This document shows positions 11,001-18,216 of a stretch of 64,000 nt of DNA, piece by piece. The notes below the pieces were generated by a model. That model worked only from the letters and a program-made list of their open reading frames with translations. It had not been told where the DNA came from and did no database searches. The stretch comes from Prorocentrum cordatum. Taxonomy: Eukaryota > Sar > Dinophyceae > Prorocentrales > Prorocentraceae. Position 1 is the first letter of the stretch. Each line of letters begins with the position of its first letter. Position numbers and translations under genes: made by a program. Where the stretch lies: positions 146,001 to 210,000 of the forward strand of contig CAUYUJ010017777.1 in assembly GCA_963575745.1 (NCBI GenBank). Reading direction: 5' to 3'.

Positions 11001-11639
11001 CCTGGAGGGGCGGTCCATCGGACACCTGCGCATGTGGCCTTTAAAGGGCTCACACTGACATACTTGTTTTCTGTACGTTTTGCGGTCAGTGATGATCTCC
11101 TGCTTCTTCGCCCTTTTGTCCCAGGCCTCTGGCGTCTTGGTCTTGCCGCCCTTGGCACGGATTATCGCGCCAGTCTCGTCCCTTTTGGCACAGTATTCCT
11201 TAGAATACCAGTGCCGAAGAGTATCCATAGAGTAGCCGGGGTACCATTGGATGTACCAATCCGGCACCTGTTGAGCAGATACTCCAACGGAGTGCTCAGT
11301 GCTGTATGGATAGCCCGATTCATCATGCGTAGGGCGTCTAGGAGCTGAGCGGCTCCTTCCGCGGGCTGGCCCCGCTGACGCACTACCACGTGTCACTGGC
11401 CTTTGATCGTCATGCTCTGAGTCTCGGGGAGGCGACGGTCGCCTGTCCCTCTTGGCGTACCGCATGTCCTCCGAGTCCTCTGAGCTGTCCTGGACCATGA
11501 ACACGTTTTGATACGGGCTTCTGAAGTATCCGATGTCATTTAACTGCTCCATCGAGAGGTCGTTAATGTTCATTTGATCGCAACCTTGCATGAATACATC
11601 CATAGACCAAGCGGGTGGCCCCGCTGTTGTGTCTAGCAT
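4968..11639 (-). CDS. Giant polyprotein: Tpt1/KptA-like RNA 2'-phosphotransferase, RING-H2 finger and aspartic protease
   Basis: The ORF runs 2223 codons from ATG 11639. Residues ~193-230 carry a Cys/His motif (C-x-C...C-P-M-D-R-P-S-R-S-P) also found in the decayed copy. Residues ~285-335 are five EAGSPAESSK repeats. Residues ~780-1045 match Tpt1/KptA, the NAD-dependent enzyme that removes the 2'-phosphate left by tRNA splicing: ALRHSP (Arg-His motif), DGWVVIDDLL, IRATNGHSS, VYFIHGTQWEYVKDILANGL, and GGRQFVHG. The Arg-His, R-A-x-x-G-H-S, H-G-T and R..V-H elements are all kept. Residues ~1581-1635 form a RING-H2 (CPFC...CGHFFHDIC...CAVC). Residues ~1890-2060 are the protease: MLDIGSNVNIIG in place of D-S/T-G, INGVG, WGLSAMEA, SGHLAIPCG. 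Hairpin-encoded A-G-x-P-A peptides are scattered throughout. The Tpt1 call is strong by motif. Its role in the element is unknown. Confidence 0.85.
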   Translation of the reverse strand: MLDTTAGPPAWSMDVFMQGCDQMNINDLSMEQLNDIGYFRSPYQNVFMVQDSSEDSEDMRYAKRDRRPSPPRDSEHDDQRPVTRGSASAGPARGRSRSAPRRPTHDESGYPYSTEHSVGVSAQQVPDWYIQWYPGYSMDTLRHWYSKEYCAKRDETGAIIRAKGGKTKTPEAWDKRAKKQEIITDRKTYRKQVCQCEPFKGHMRRCPMDRPSRSPHHGETPWNWSHGDDAGNVHDPNKEVPGGGKRITEADRVPMTEEVANTVKENWAKLPNDHRLKEWNRRFHKEAGSPAESSKEAGSPAESSKEAGSPAESSKEAGSPAESSKEAGSPAEAVPAAGSADEWIDVASAAGSAAGTDRTELNEEWAAEDGSENPFPDGSACWYFSSSAQKWLITRVLYRHENGKYKLAIKGVADIDQMRQVTHDHGQPEGPPRDPPGPRPGKSSRPPPRPRADSSSSPTPAKRLSSKSPEDTQGRAKVRAIAKMDDPEPADPPGLSVTERKKVFAGPSTPMPPVTQGDVKDEARDKPKAAFRGDWTPTLHQPRLAPRPGSARMKAQPKPEAGMRSVRAEAAAKAKEDKGSAGPPAKAAPAVTAGTPAEGTLSREERFRVLKEFGDQQKLTDDAAADKGRQNPGAESSAGAASSAAGSAGPPIKAAPAALAGPPVKAPPAALAGSPASGQPIMSVLRVIPLECKLYWQGIVDKGPRQPINPRVTPDDTDRYEVINCPVRRNFKCHNDWEREQQKVGNMLRDRPPLRVAQHRESLLKVMQQNGADPTLPSKEQMTKISIWFSTALRHSPYYKDKHNRYFEKVSTFDPYDGWVVIDDLLANWQENDQYKHYRDMREVLIKGRPHSSFVYWVLLNCCEIIDHHGMQKGRLQMKCVDDSLLLPKRFQPTNRRPQYFIRATNGHSSPGVHCPESLFKPITTWMKEPDDPVYFIHGTQWEYVKDILANGLSCLAQDNPKRKGGRQFVHGCPYLPGDPRIQSGIRPDSEVLIFCSINKMLSSGFSLWRSANDIVMTRGHDGRIPPDHILQIVSIAKYRVGEAWTNPLFYDKTRRRGQPADRIRTDDYLPLKMCDRTVAVMEDHAMYLKGWAKTDGRPFNLVMTEQDVAPRPYDTQTVLMMNAQEDEVMPEAGPPAGAGTPAVGTSDGSWQQVVTPVATVASPWRPDQQSWVQALNSHLTSADVSGLTDQLYRADPWAVHAGIQDAQQRNLRPPAGPPGVLGPQPQRPPQQAGVARFAPMGGSDGGSPFRTPPSETSENSLWQRLQAIRGNPALAAALQATTPFGTPRGSEGGVAAGTPAERTPAESSAHAGPPADGQQGSDYERRAANLRAQATFLQQQADRVPSLLRNRNIDVTNHGNFRPLWSWTSDDAPNADPTNPHRQVFIPGIASHPIYGWDNHGPAEAPAMDAPMYPEYYAQMNNTPMIAGPPANEYTRNLANEMYRLQFTRAVDTQSMPHYAYMPTPTDPETVVQPAGLAVPAALGSMPDYIRDVHNTQQAILASRQQVRDNARLRQQRAIQRRIERENQAGTPAGAGPPAEQRDRLPPPTPYREGETTFERQARTRPDVPTPVISDYNFTQCPFCMDPYEMGTTVWRLACGHFFHDICWDRVAQQHVRNQRPGTPNEAPCAVCRGPGIITAHFPYAGQRDAESEQARQQERYVVDARELRRLREAVEALEARAASAEPSARAPAAQTHPWPAPEQGIQMPILPTLRAQGPPAAGPPAEAAPAAKAGSPATGPPNPGFLRAMEANIRRSGRSGGVSRTSRVESPLSARSRASAESAEAAQFHNTFMINTEGLTYTRDITDTLPPGGEWTSTLSANYWVLEQEPITVEERRQYEQIWCTELTMSQWVLEQRLLKGTLGSQITYHSDDHGTMALAARTGTFFPDEDGMPCISFMLDIGSNVNIIGANTARTFQEVMARYNHRPAICTLSKTLYINGVGEGAAICRKMGNFKIGVQYANEASPRIEEYASNIAEGSGANLPAIWGLSAMEARDTIIVLKPGFQKVIFPSGEYTLKLGKGAKVLRAKKTPSGHLAIPCGLYDGAKSQTVTNTFTIRSSHDGYTETENDEDSVNAGPPAGVGAGSPAGVTAGQPAMGQSMTVTTDTFIVEPYLDKQLLKDTTRAIVDRTLDSWWKGQQCPEGTWPHMKDALKSKIFWAVQEAVNNWSPENQAGPPATPPPPPSCTGGGSTDLAGPTRVEIVSAAAPVTPAESSANSMPL
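10648..10797 (-). repeat. 30-bp tandem repeat, five copies, coding
   Basis: Five near-identical 30-bp units each carry one GCGGGTGACCCCGC hairpin followed by a TTCCTTACTGGATTCT spacer. In frame they encode EAGSPAESSK five times in the large polyprotein. Only one or two bases differ between units, so the amplification is recent and shows a hairpin-bearing unit multiplying in tandem. Confidence 0.95.
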
Positions 11640-11690
11640 CTCTTCGGCGGGTGACCCCGCTAGAGCTTGGAGTGCTTAAGCATCTGAGAT
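11639..11690 (-). promoter_or_regulatory. Gag-Pol junction: stop codon abutting a hairpin, Pol in the -1 frame
   Basis: Gag ends AAG-CTC-TAG at 11660-11662. The G of that TAG is the first base of a perfect GCGGG/CCCGC hairpin (11647-11660). The next ORF starts at ATG 11639, 20 nt after the stop. Its frame is -1 relative to Gag and is open upstream to a TAA 18 nt inside the Gag end, so a -1 shift could only occur in the TAAGCACTCCAAGCTCTAG window. I see no classical X-XXY-YYZ slippery heptamer. Reinitiation at the close ATG is the plainer explanation. Confidence 0.45.
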
Positions 11691-14209
11691 GCTGACATGT
11701 TCGAATCCAAGTATGGACGTAGACGGGCAACTCCTGGGTGCGACAGCAGTTCGTTCATCGTCATCTGCTGCTGTGCTGGCGCACTCAAGAGTCGGATTGC
11801 TTCTGAAACCTGCTCCTGGAGCATGTCGTTATAATCTTCTTCGGATTCTTCGGAGTCGGAATACGCGGGATGGCCCCGCATTTCGTCATCGGCGTCTCCC
11901 ATCTCCGAGCCAGCCCACGACGGATTTGGCAGCAACGGCATGCCAATCACTTGTGGGGCCAGCGCGGCGGTGAGTTCTTCCTCTGTTGCCGGGACAGTCT
12001 CGGCTTCGGAGACCTCGTCACCGGCGGGTGGCCCCGCTGGAAGACCGAACCAAGCATTGTACGCAATCTCATCGACCTCGTCCCAGCCGTGGAACTCGTC
12101 GAAGAGGGTCACTGCGTAGTCTTCCAGGGCCACAGTTGCTTCAGCATAGCGGGCCATCACGTAATGCGTGGAGGGGCCCGCAGCGGGAGCCGCTTCTGGA
12201 TTGACGTAAAACTCGTAGTCAATGTAATCTATGTCATCCATAAAAGAGTTTTGAGCCAAATGTACGGATCCCTTTCCTTTCCCCTTCGGGCATTGATCGC
12301 GCAAATGCTCTGTGTTACCGCAATTATGACACTTCATAGTGTTACCAGAAGCGTCCCTGGGGTTGCCCCTCCGTCCCTTTCCCTTACCGGAGGTCCGCCT
12401 GTGACCTCGACCTTTGCCTCCGATAAGAACTTCTTCAAAAGCCATATCAGTTAAGGACGTGAGGAAAGCAGTAATACCCCTACCATGCATACGGCGTCTG
12501 CGACCCCCTTTACCACGACCCTTTCCAAACTGTTTGAAATGTCGGCGTACTGCACGTCTCACCTTTCTGACTGGTTTCTTCATAAAGCGCCTCCAACGGC
12601 GTTTTGATTTGCGATAAGCCATAAAGGCGGCTTCCGCTCTTTGTTGTTCAGAGAGGTGAGTGTCATCCGCTGGGTAGTCATTACCAGCAGAGACTATGCC
12701 ATTGTGCTCATCGTCAGATGAGGTATCCGTGTCAGTGCCAGATTCAAACGGTGAGGGTGGCTGAGACCCTTGAGCGGATGACTCCGCTTGGCCCCAGAGG
12801 GTTGTGCCCGAGGGCGGGCTTGCAGTGTAGGCGGCGCCTGGCGAGTAGTTCGACCAGGCGTTCGCCTCAGCTGCCTCTGCCGATGCCTGGCCGGTCTGCC
12901 CTAGAAGGGCAGTGGCCTCGTTGGGCATATCGGCTGGGTCAGCCCAGGGATTTGGCTCGCCAGGACCAGCGGGTGACCCCGCAGTCGTGGCGTAAACACC
13001 TGCATGTGAGTGGTGCCCTGTGAAGATACCCGCTATGTTACCAGGAGAGCGCTCGGCAACATGTCCGTAGTTCCTCATCCTGGTCAACAGCCTGTCATAG
13101 TCTGCTTGTGTTCGGGGCATCTGATGATTGAAGGGCTCAAGCAGGTGTTGGGCTCGTGACGCGCCAACGCCTAACGCTCTGAAGAGAATCAGCGTTAGGA
13201 TCTGAAAGTTGGGGATGACAAAGCCAACAGAGTTAGCCTCGTCACGGGCCATCTCGAATCGAGCTAATACTGAGTCGATTCGCTCGCCCCTTTCGACGCG
13301 GAAGTCGATAAGGGCCGTGCCAGAGTTGAGCTGGCGCTCATCTTCCAGATTTTCAAATTTGGTGCTCAGTAAGTACAGTATGTAGGTTACTGCATCCGTT
13401 GGCTGTCCATTGACAGTTACACCATAATTGATGATCTGGGAGGGGACCTGCATGGCGATACGACGAGCCAGACCTTGAAGGCCTCGTTGTAGTGCTGCAG
13501 CTTGTTGTGGTGGTGTCATATTGCCGCTCGTTACGTTTAACCATGCATGTACTTCGCGAACATATTCGCGAAAAGGCGTAGTACCGGCAGGGTCCCATGA
13601 AGGGCCAGTAGTACGCGTGTCGTCCATCCCCTGCCGCATGTATCCCACAGCACATCCCATTATTACCCACAGAATGCCGAAGATAGTTATTTTGATCCAA
13701 TGCATGTGCATTTCGGCTTCGGTGATTGGTTTGGGCTGTGGTTTGTCAGGCTCTGGCGTGGTAGCCGTGAGGCGCCTGACCGGCACGGGATGCAGGTGGC
13801 CCCGCTGCGGGTAGCCCCGCAGGGTGACCACGTTCTCGATCGAGTTGCCGATTGGCATCTGGTGGAAGTCGGGAGTGAAGTAGCGCAGTGAGGTAGGAGA
13901 GAGCGTCTCGAGTTCGCGGGTTGCCCCGCTAGCTCGATCGCGGACTGGCTCCGCTCCTCGCAGAGCCGGCGCAACATGGTATTCCACCGTGGTAGTAGTC
14001 CACCAAGTTGTGCCGTGGATTACAGGAATCAGAGCGAGAGCCAGCCACACGAGAGTGTAGCCAGCTCCGCTACCAAGTCGAAAACAAGCTGGTAAGCTTA
14101 GGTATACAGTCCGCCTTAGGCGCTTCCATATCCCAGGCTTAGGCTCATAGCGCATGAGCAAGAGAGCGAGACGAAGCATGGGATCTGGAGTAAAGAGTAG
14201 GATGGGCAT
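11660..14209 (-). CDS. Gag polyprotein of the copia-like element, with two hydrophobic segments and a CCHC knuckle
   Basis: The capsid and nucleocapsid protein starts at ATG 14209; an in-frame TTG lies two codons upstream. Two hydrophobic stretches could span membranes: AGYTLVWLALALIPVIHG (residues ~49-70) and IKITIFGILWVIMGCAVGYM (~172-193). A copia Gag-like helical region covers ~212-400 (VREVHAWLNV, YILYLLSTKFENLED, RFEMARDEAN, ILFRALGVGASRA). A basic region near 530-620 is rich in Arg/Lys/Gly. A single zinc knuckle CHNCGNTEHLRDQC (C-x2-C-x4-H-x4-C) lies at ~627-640, and an acidic C-terminus follows. A decayed homologue at 26.3-28.1 kb keeps the first hydrophobic segment, the RALGVGAS motif and the knuckle, which shows these are ancestral. 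Membrane segments are unusual in copia Gag and suggest assembly at a membrane, which is inference. Confidence 0.9.
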   Translation of the reverse strand: MPILLFTPDPMLRLALLLMRYEPKPGIWKRLRRTVYLSLPACFRLGSGAGYTLVWLALALIPVIHGTTWWTTTTVEYHVAPALRGAEPVRDRASGATRELETLSPTSLRYFTPDFHQMPIGNSIENVVTLRGYPQRGHLHPVPVRRLTATTPEPDKPQPKPITEAEMHMHWIKITIFGILWVIMGCAVGYMRQGMDDTRTTGPSWDPAGTTPFREYVREVHAWLNVTSGNMTPPQQAAALQRGLQGLARRIAMQVPSQIINYGVTVNGQPTDAVTYILYLLSTKFENLEDERQLNSGTALIDFRVERGERIDSVLARFEMARDEANSVGFVIPNFQILTLILFRALGVGASRAQHLLEPFNHQMPRTQADYDRLLTRMRNYGHVAERSPGNIAGIFTGHHSHAGVYATTAGSPAGPGEPNPWADPADMPNEATALLGQTGQASAEAAEANAWSNYSPGAAYTASPPSGTTLWGQAESSAQGSQPPSPFESGTDTDTSSDDEHNGIVSAGNDYPADDTHLSEQQRAEAAFMAYRKSKRRWRRFMKKPVRKVRRAVRRHFKQFGKGRGKGGRRRRMHGRGITAFLTSLTDMAFEEVLIGGKGRGHRRTSGKGKGRRGNPRDASGNTMKCHNCGNTEHLRDQCPKGKGKGSVHLAQNSFMDDIDYIDYEFYVNPEAAPAAGPSTHYVMARYAEATVALEDYAVTLFDEFHGWDEVDEIAYNAWFGLPAGPPAGDEVSEAETVPATEEELTAALAPQVIGMPLLPNPSWAGSEMGDADDEMRGHPAYSDSEESEEDYNDMLQEQVSEAIRLLSAPAQQQMTMNELLSHPGVARLRPYLDSNMSASQMLKHSKL

Positions 14210-14400
14210 CGTCAATGGAAAAGGATGTTTTCCGATCTCGGATGCAAGTAGTGCGCCTCAGTGAGGCACAGTCACATATCTGGCCGGGCCCGGCTTGAGC
14301 CAGGCACGGCAGCGGTACATGCTCGATTTATATCTCGCCTTTAACCTTCTCCGTTTAAAGTTCAAGAGGGGAACCGAGAACTGAAAAATCGAGCCCTCCG
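14210..14400 (-). promoter_or_regulatory. 5' leader or LTR edge of the copia-like element
   Basis: This stretch upstream of Gag has no ORF. On the minus strand it contains an A/T patch GATATAAATCG (about 14322-14334) that could serve as a promoter element. I cannot identify a TG...CA LTR end or a tRNA primer-binding site. Without the 3' LTR the boundary is undefined. Confidence 0.35.
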
Positions 14401-14545
14401 CCCCAGAAGGCGCCCAGGAGGCCCCAAAAAGGCCCCAAGAGGCCCCCAAGAGGCCCCCAAGACGCCCCAAGAGGCGCCCAAGAGGCCCAAAAGAGGCCCC
14501 AAGAGGCCCCAAAACGGCCCCCAAGAGGCCCCAAAACTCGGCTAG
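14395..14545. repeat. CCCCAAGAGGC-type short repeat block
   Basis: About 150 bp of imperfect units built on GGCCCCAAGAGGC and its variants. The same motif in the other orientation (CTCTTGGGGCC) dominates 15.5-16.4 kb and 21.6-23.2 kb. Apparent ORFs through it are repeat artefacts. Confidence 0.85.
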
Positions 14546-14599
14546 CCCACAACGGTGCGACAATATGGGCCGGCGGAGTGAGCGAAGCGATTAAATAAA

Positions 14600-14960
14600 A
14601 TAAACCAAACATACGCAATGCCCCCACTGCACCCTGAACCAAAAAAAAAAAACGCACACAGCGCGCCCGTGCACCGAGGGCGCCAAACGCTGCGCACGTT
14701 TGGTTTTCTAGCTTCGCAACATGGGGGGGAAAGGGGCAGGGGGGTGCGCTGGGGGGGGGGGGGGCGCGGGGCGCGCTCGAGCACCCAAAAACCGGAACAC
14801 AAAACAACATAAACAAAAACGCACAGTGCCCTCTGAATCCTAAACCAAAAAACAAAACCAACAACAAAAGAAACATGCACGGCGCTCCCTTGCATCGAGG
14901 GCGCCAAACACTCTGCGCTATTGTGTTTGCGCTGCTACAAAGAGGAGGGAACGGAAACGA
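14600..14960 (+). repeat. Imperfect direct duplication of ~100 bp with homopolymer runs
   Basis: Two related copies (about 14626-14720 and 14828-14940) share A-rich runs after AACCAAAAAA, then ACGGCGC..., CGAGGGCGCCAAAC and CTGCGC. A run of about 13 G lies between them near 14750. No gene is seen. Confidence 0.65.
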
Positions 14961-15445
14961 GAATGAGGAGGGAGAGGACGGGCGAGGAGGAGGGCGGGCG
15001 AGGAGGAGGAGGAATTGCGTTTGGAGGAGCGGCGGCGGCGCCGGGGGGGGGGGGGGGCGGCGGAAGAAGAAGGGAAGGATGAATAGGAATATGATGAACG
15101 CGAATGCGATTCAAGATAAAACGCACAAGCTATGCATGATCTTTGACGGCTACCACCGCCCTTTCCGCCATCACCGCGGTCACGACCACTTTTGGTTCCA
15201 TGTCCATTCTGGGCATGACCACCCCATCCACAACGATTGCACTGTCCACGACCACTATAACGGCCATTGTTTCAACCTCTGCCTGTACCACCACCAATAC
15301 CACTACCATTGCCACTGCCTCTGCCGCGAATCCACGAACACTACCAGTACCACCACGGCAAATGCCACCGCCACGACCACCCTAATCGTCGGTAGGACCA
15401 CAATCAGCGCACGAACTGAAGCCAACTGCACCCATCACCACCACG
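14961..15445. other. Purine-rich then CCAC-rich low-complexity DNA, no gene
   Basis: A GAGGA-rich stretch (14940-15075) ends in a G run near 15045. It is followed by ACC/CCAC-rich DNA (15140-15440) that reads as Thr/His/Pro in all frames. I see no conserved motif. Confidence 0.7.
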
Positions 15446-16420
15446 ACCCCTCCAGGGCTCTCCTGGGGGCGTCCTCTGGGCCCCTTGGCGCTGTCTTGGG
15501 AGCCTTTTGGGGATCTCTTGGAGCCCTCTTGGGCCGTCTTGGGGCTCTGATGAGATGTCTTGGGGGGCCGTTTTGGAGCTCTCTTGGGCCCCTCTTGGGG
15601 GCCTCCTGGCGGAATTGGGGATCCCACTGCTTCTTCTCACATCCTCGTTATTCAGTGTTCACTTCTCTTCGCCTTTGCTCGTTTCCTCGCCCTTCCTCCC
15701 CTCGTCTTTCTGCGCACTGTTCCTGCTCAGCCTTCCCTCTTCTTCCTCTTCGTCCTGATATTTTCTGCATCTTCCCTCTTTCCCCCTCCTCCTCCTCCCT
15801 TCCTCCTCTTCCTTCTCTCTCCCCCCCGCGTGGATCTCCGCTGGAGAAGCCTCCGGAAACTCTGGGAGGCCAGGTTCGCCCGGGGCGTTTTGGGGGTCTC
15901 TTGGGGCCTCCTTGGGACCTCTGGGGGCGGAGGGGTTGAAATGTTCGTAGGGCATCCTCTCTGGGCCCGTGCTTGGGGCCGTCCTGGGGCCCTCTTGGGC
16001 CGTCTTGGGGACCTCTTGGGCTAGCCAGGGGCCCTTCTGGGCTGTGTTGGAACCCTCTTGGGCTGTCTTGGGGCGATCCTGGCGGCCTCTCGGGCCGTCT
16101 TCGTTCACCTGGAAGGGCAAGAGGCGAATCCTTGAAAAATGTACGTTTTCCGACGGGGACGGGGCCATTTTTGCATCGTGAGGCCCTCTTGGGAGGGCTC
16201 CAAGAGCCCTCTTGGGCTGTCTCGGAGGCTCCCGGGAGCCCTCTTGGAGCCATCGTCGGCGTCTTCAAGCTACATTTCGAGGCTCGTGCGCCCTCTTGAT
16301 CTGTTTGGCGGCCTCCGGCGCCCTCGGGAGCCGTCCCAGGGGCGCCCCAGAGGCCCCGGTACCCCCATGCGCGCTCGAGGTCGCGGTCCCGAGCGCCCAG
16401 TCGTAGCTAGGCTTGATGGG
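15446..16420. repeat. CTCTTGGGG-type dispersed satellite
   Basis: The block is made of many CTCTTGGGGCC and GTCTTGGGGCC words spaced 12-30 bp apart, interrupted by a CT-rich patch (15640-15830). Its end (16357-16400, CCCCCATGCGCGCTCGAGGTCGCGG) resembles the end of the 370-bp repeat block near 23300-23335, so the two blocks share an ancestor. Confidence 0.75.
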
Positions 16421-16944
16421 CCAGCTCATGTAATCTCATTTTGGTCGCTTCCTACGTCCAGGGACGTACTTGGAGGCCCTGCGCAAGCCTTGGGATCGTA
16501 TAGAAGGGGAAGTACGGAAACGCAGAAATCATGAATAAATTTCCTTTAGGTATTCAACGATTTGAAGCCCTCAAAGGCTTTCCTGGCTTTTTGGGGGGAG
16601 GTGAGGGGGTCTGACTTGTGGTCTGTTGTGCAAGAGTAGACCGAGGGCCAAACTTGAAAAACAAAAACATCAAAAAATAAGAAATTGTGGGATTTCCATT
16701 GTTTCCAGTTCCTCGGCGCTGTTCGGCGCTGTTTTTTGTTTGTACCTCGCGGGTTTTGTTAGCCGGGCCCCTCAGGGGTGTGGCTTCTGGACCCCCTGGG
16801 GCTTCTGGAGACCTCCTGGAGGCCTGGAGAGCCGTCGGAAGGGTGTCTCAGGCTGCGCGGGAGCGTGTTGGGCCGTTCTTTGTGTTCTGGGGGCTCCTTG
16901 GGGTCGTCTTGGGCTGTCCTTGGGCGTCTTGGGGGCCCCCCAGG
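16421..16944. other. Spacer with scattered CTTGGGG words, no gene
   Basis: Mixed-composition DNA. The second half (16790-16940) again carries CTCTTGGGG-like words. No ORF here shows a recognisable domain. Confidence 0.55.
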
Positions 16945-18215
16945 AAGCCGGGAGACGCGGTACCGGCCAGATGTCAGGGGACGTGCGGGATCTCCGAGTC
17001 GGAGTCCCACTTTGAACAACAATACCCCAGTGCGACCCTACCTAGAAGTCGGAGCCCCTAGGAAAGCAGCATTAGTTGCTATGCTGTGCTATGCTATGCC
17101 ATGATTTGCTGCGCTGTGCTATGCTATGCTATGCTGCGCTATGCTATGCTATGCTATTATATGCTATGATATGCTATGCTAAGCTATGCCATGTCATGCT
17201 GCGCTGTGCTATGCTAAGCTAAGCTATGCTATGATATGCTAAGCTGCGCTATGATCTGCTATGCTATGCTATGCTATGATATGCTGCGCTGTGCTATGCT
17301 GTGCTGTGCTGTGTTGCGCTATGATATGCTATGCTATGCTATGCTATGCTATGCTATGCTGCGCTATGCTATGCTATGCTGGGCTATGCTATGGTATGCT
17401 GCGCTATGATACGCTATGCTCTGCTGTGCTCTGCCATGCTAAAGCTCGGCGAAGCTAAGATGAAGGTAAGCTAAGCTAAGATAAACCTGAGCTAAGATGA
17501 AGATAAGCAACGCTAAACTAAGGGGACGTAACTGGGGGAACCGCGGGGCCCCCCGGGAAGCCAGGAGACGCGGTACCGGCCAGATGTCAGGGGATGTGCG
17601 GGATCTCCGAGTCGGACTCCCACTTTGACAAAAAAAAACAAGTGCGGCCCTACCTAGAAGTTGGAGCCCCTAGGAAAGCAGCATTAGTTGCTATGCTATG
17701 CTATGCTATGCCATGAAATGCCGAGCTATGCTATGCTGTGCTATGCTATGCTGCGCTATGCTATGCTATGCAATGCTATGCTATGCTATGCTAAGCTATG
17801 CCATGCCATGCTGCGCTGTGCTATGCTAAGCTATGCTATGCTATGTTAAGCTGCGCTATGCCCTGCTATGCTATGCTATGCTATGCTGCGCTGTGCTCTG
17901 CTGTGCTCTGCTGTGCTGCGCTATGCTATGCTATGCTATGCTATGCTATGCTATGCTGCGCTATGCTATGCTGCGCTATGCTATGCTACGCTATGCTCTG
18001 CTGTGCTCTGCTATGCTAAAACTCGGCGAAGCTAAGATGAAGGTCAGCTAAGCTACGATAAACCTGAGCTAAGATGAAGATAAGCAACGCTAAACTAAGG
18101 GGACGTAACTGGGGGAACCGCGGGCCCCCCCGGGAAGCCGGGAGACGCGGTACCGGCCAGATGTCGGGGGATGTGCGGGATCTCCGAGTCGGACTCCCAC
18201 TTTGAAAAAAAAACT
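16945..18215 (+). repeat. Composite tandem repeat of ~580-600 bp containing an ATGCT pentanucleotide array
   Basis: Each unit begins GAAGCCGGGAGACGCGGTAC, passes through GATCTCCGAGTCGGA and CCTACCTAGAAG..GGAGCCCCTAGGAAAGCAGC, then a 340-380 bp (ATGCT)n-like array, then AAGATGAAG..GCTAAACTAAGGGGACG. Units start at about 16953, 17558 and 18133, the last one partial. A diverged relative lies at 28.8-30.1 kb. Confidence 0.88.
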
Positions 18216-18216
18216 G

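Larger units (their letters stand above)
383..13954 (-). repeat. Dispersed covarying 14-15 nt hairpin family inside the retroelement ORFs
   Basis: About 45 copies have perfect 5-bp arms around a 4-5 nt loop, for example at 383, 1039, 2440, 2458, 2476, 2494, 3589, 3829, 3844, 4987, 5037, 5101, 5344, 5368, 5392, 6424, 6442, 6460, 6571, 7021, 7039, 7693, 7711, 7738, 8212, 8230, 8458, 9613, 9850, 9886, 10648-10781 (five), 11361, 11611, 11647, 11865, 12024, 12774, 12969, 13807, 13916 and 13940. Three arm types occur: GCGGG/CCCGC, GCGGA/TCCGC and GCGGC/GCCGC, so both sides change together. Seven more (7345, 9649, 9667, 9727, 9868, 12180, 13792) have one imperfect pair, which in each case is a G-U wobble on the element's sense RNA. 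In the main frame they encode A-G-x-P-A, A-E-x-S-A or A-A-x-A-A. Some are read in a second frame as R-G-x-P. Confidence 0.9.
1..14360 (-). mobile_element. Ty1/copia-like LTR retrotransposon, 5' and central part (3' end outside window)
   Basis: Five minus-strand reading blocks follow one another in copia order: Gag, protease, integrase, then the start of reverse transcriptase. Integrase before reverse transcriptase is diagnostic of Ty1/copia rather than Ty3. Extra blocks are inserted: a Tpt1/KptA-like domain and a RING-H2 finger before the protease, and two methyltransferase-like blocks between protease and integrase. Gag and the next two ORFs are long and open (851, 2223 and 876 residues), so the element is young or was recently active. 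Frame breaks near 2195 and 1283 suggest decay or recoding. The 3' LTR is outside the window, so I cannot define LTR ends or target-site duplications. The right boundary near 14360 is a guess from where GC-rich satellite begins. Confidence 0.9.
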
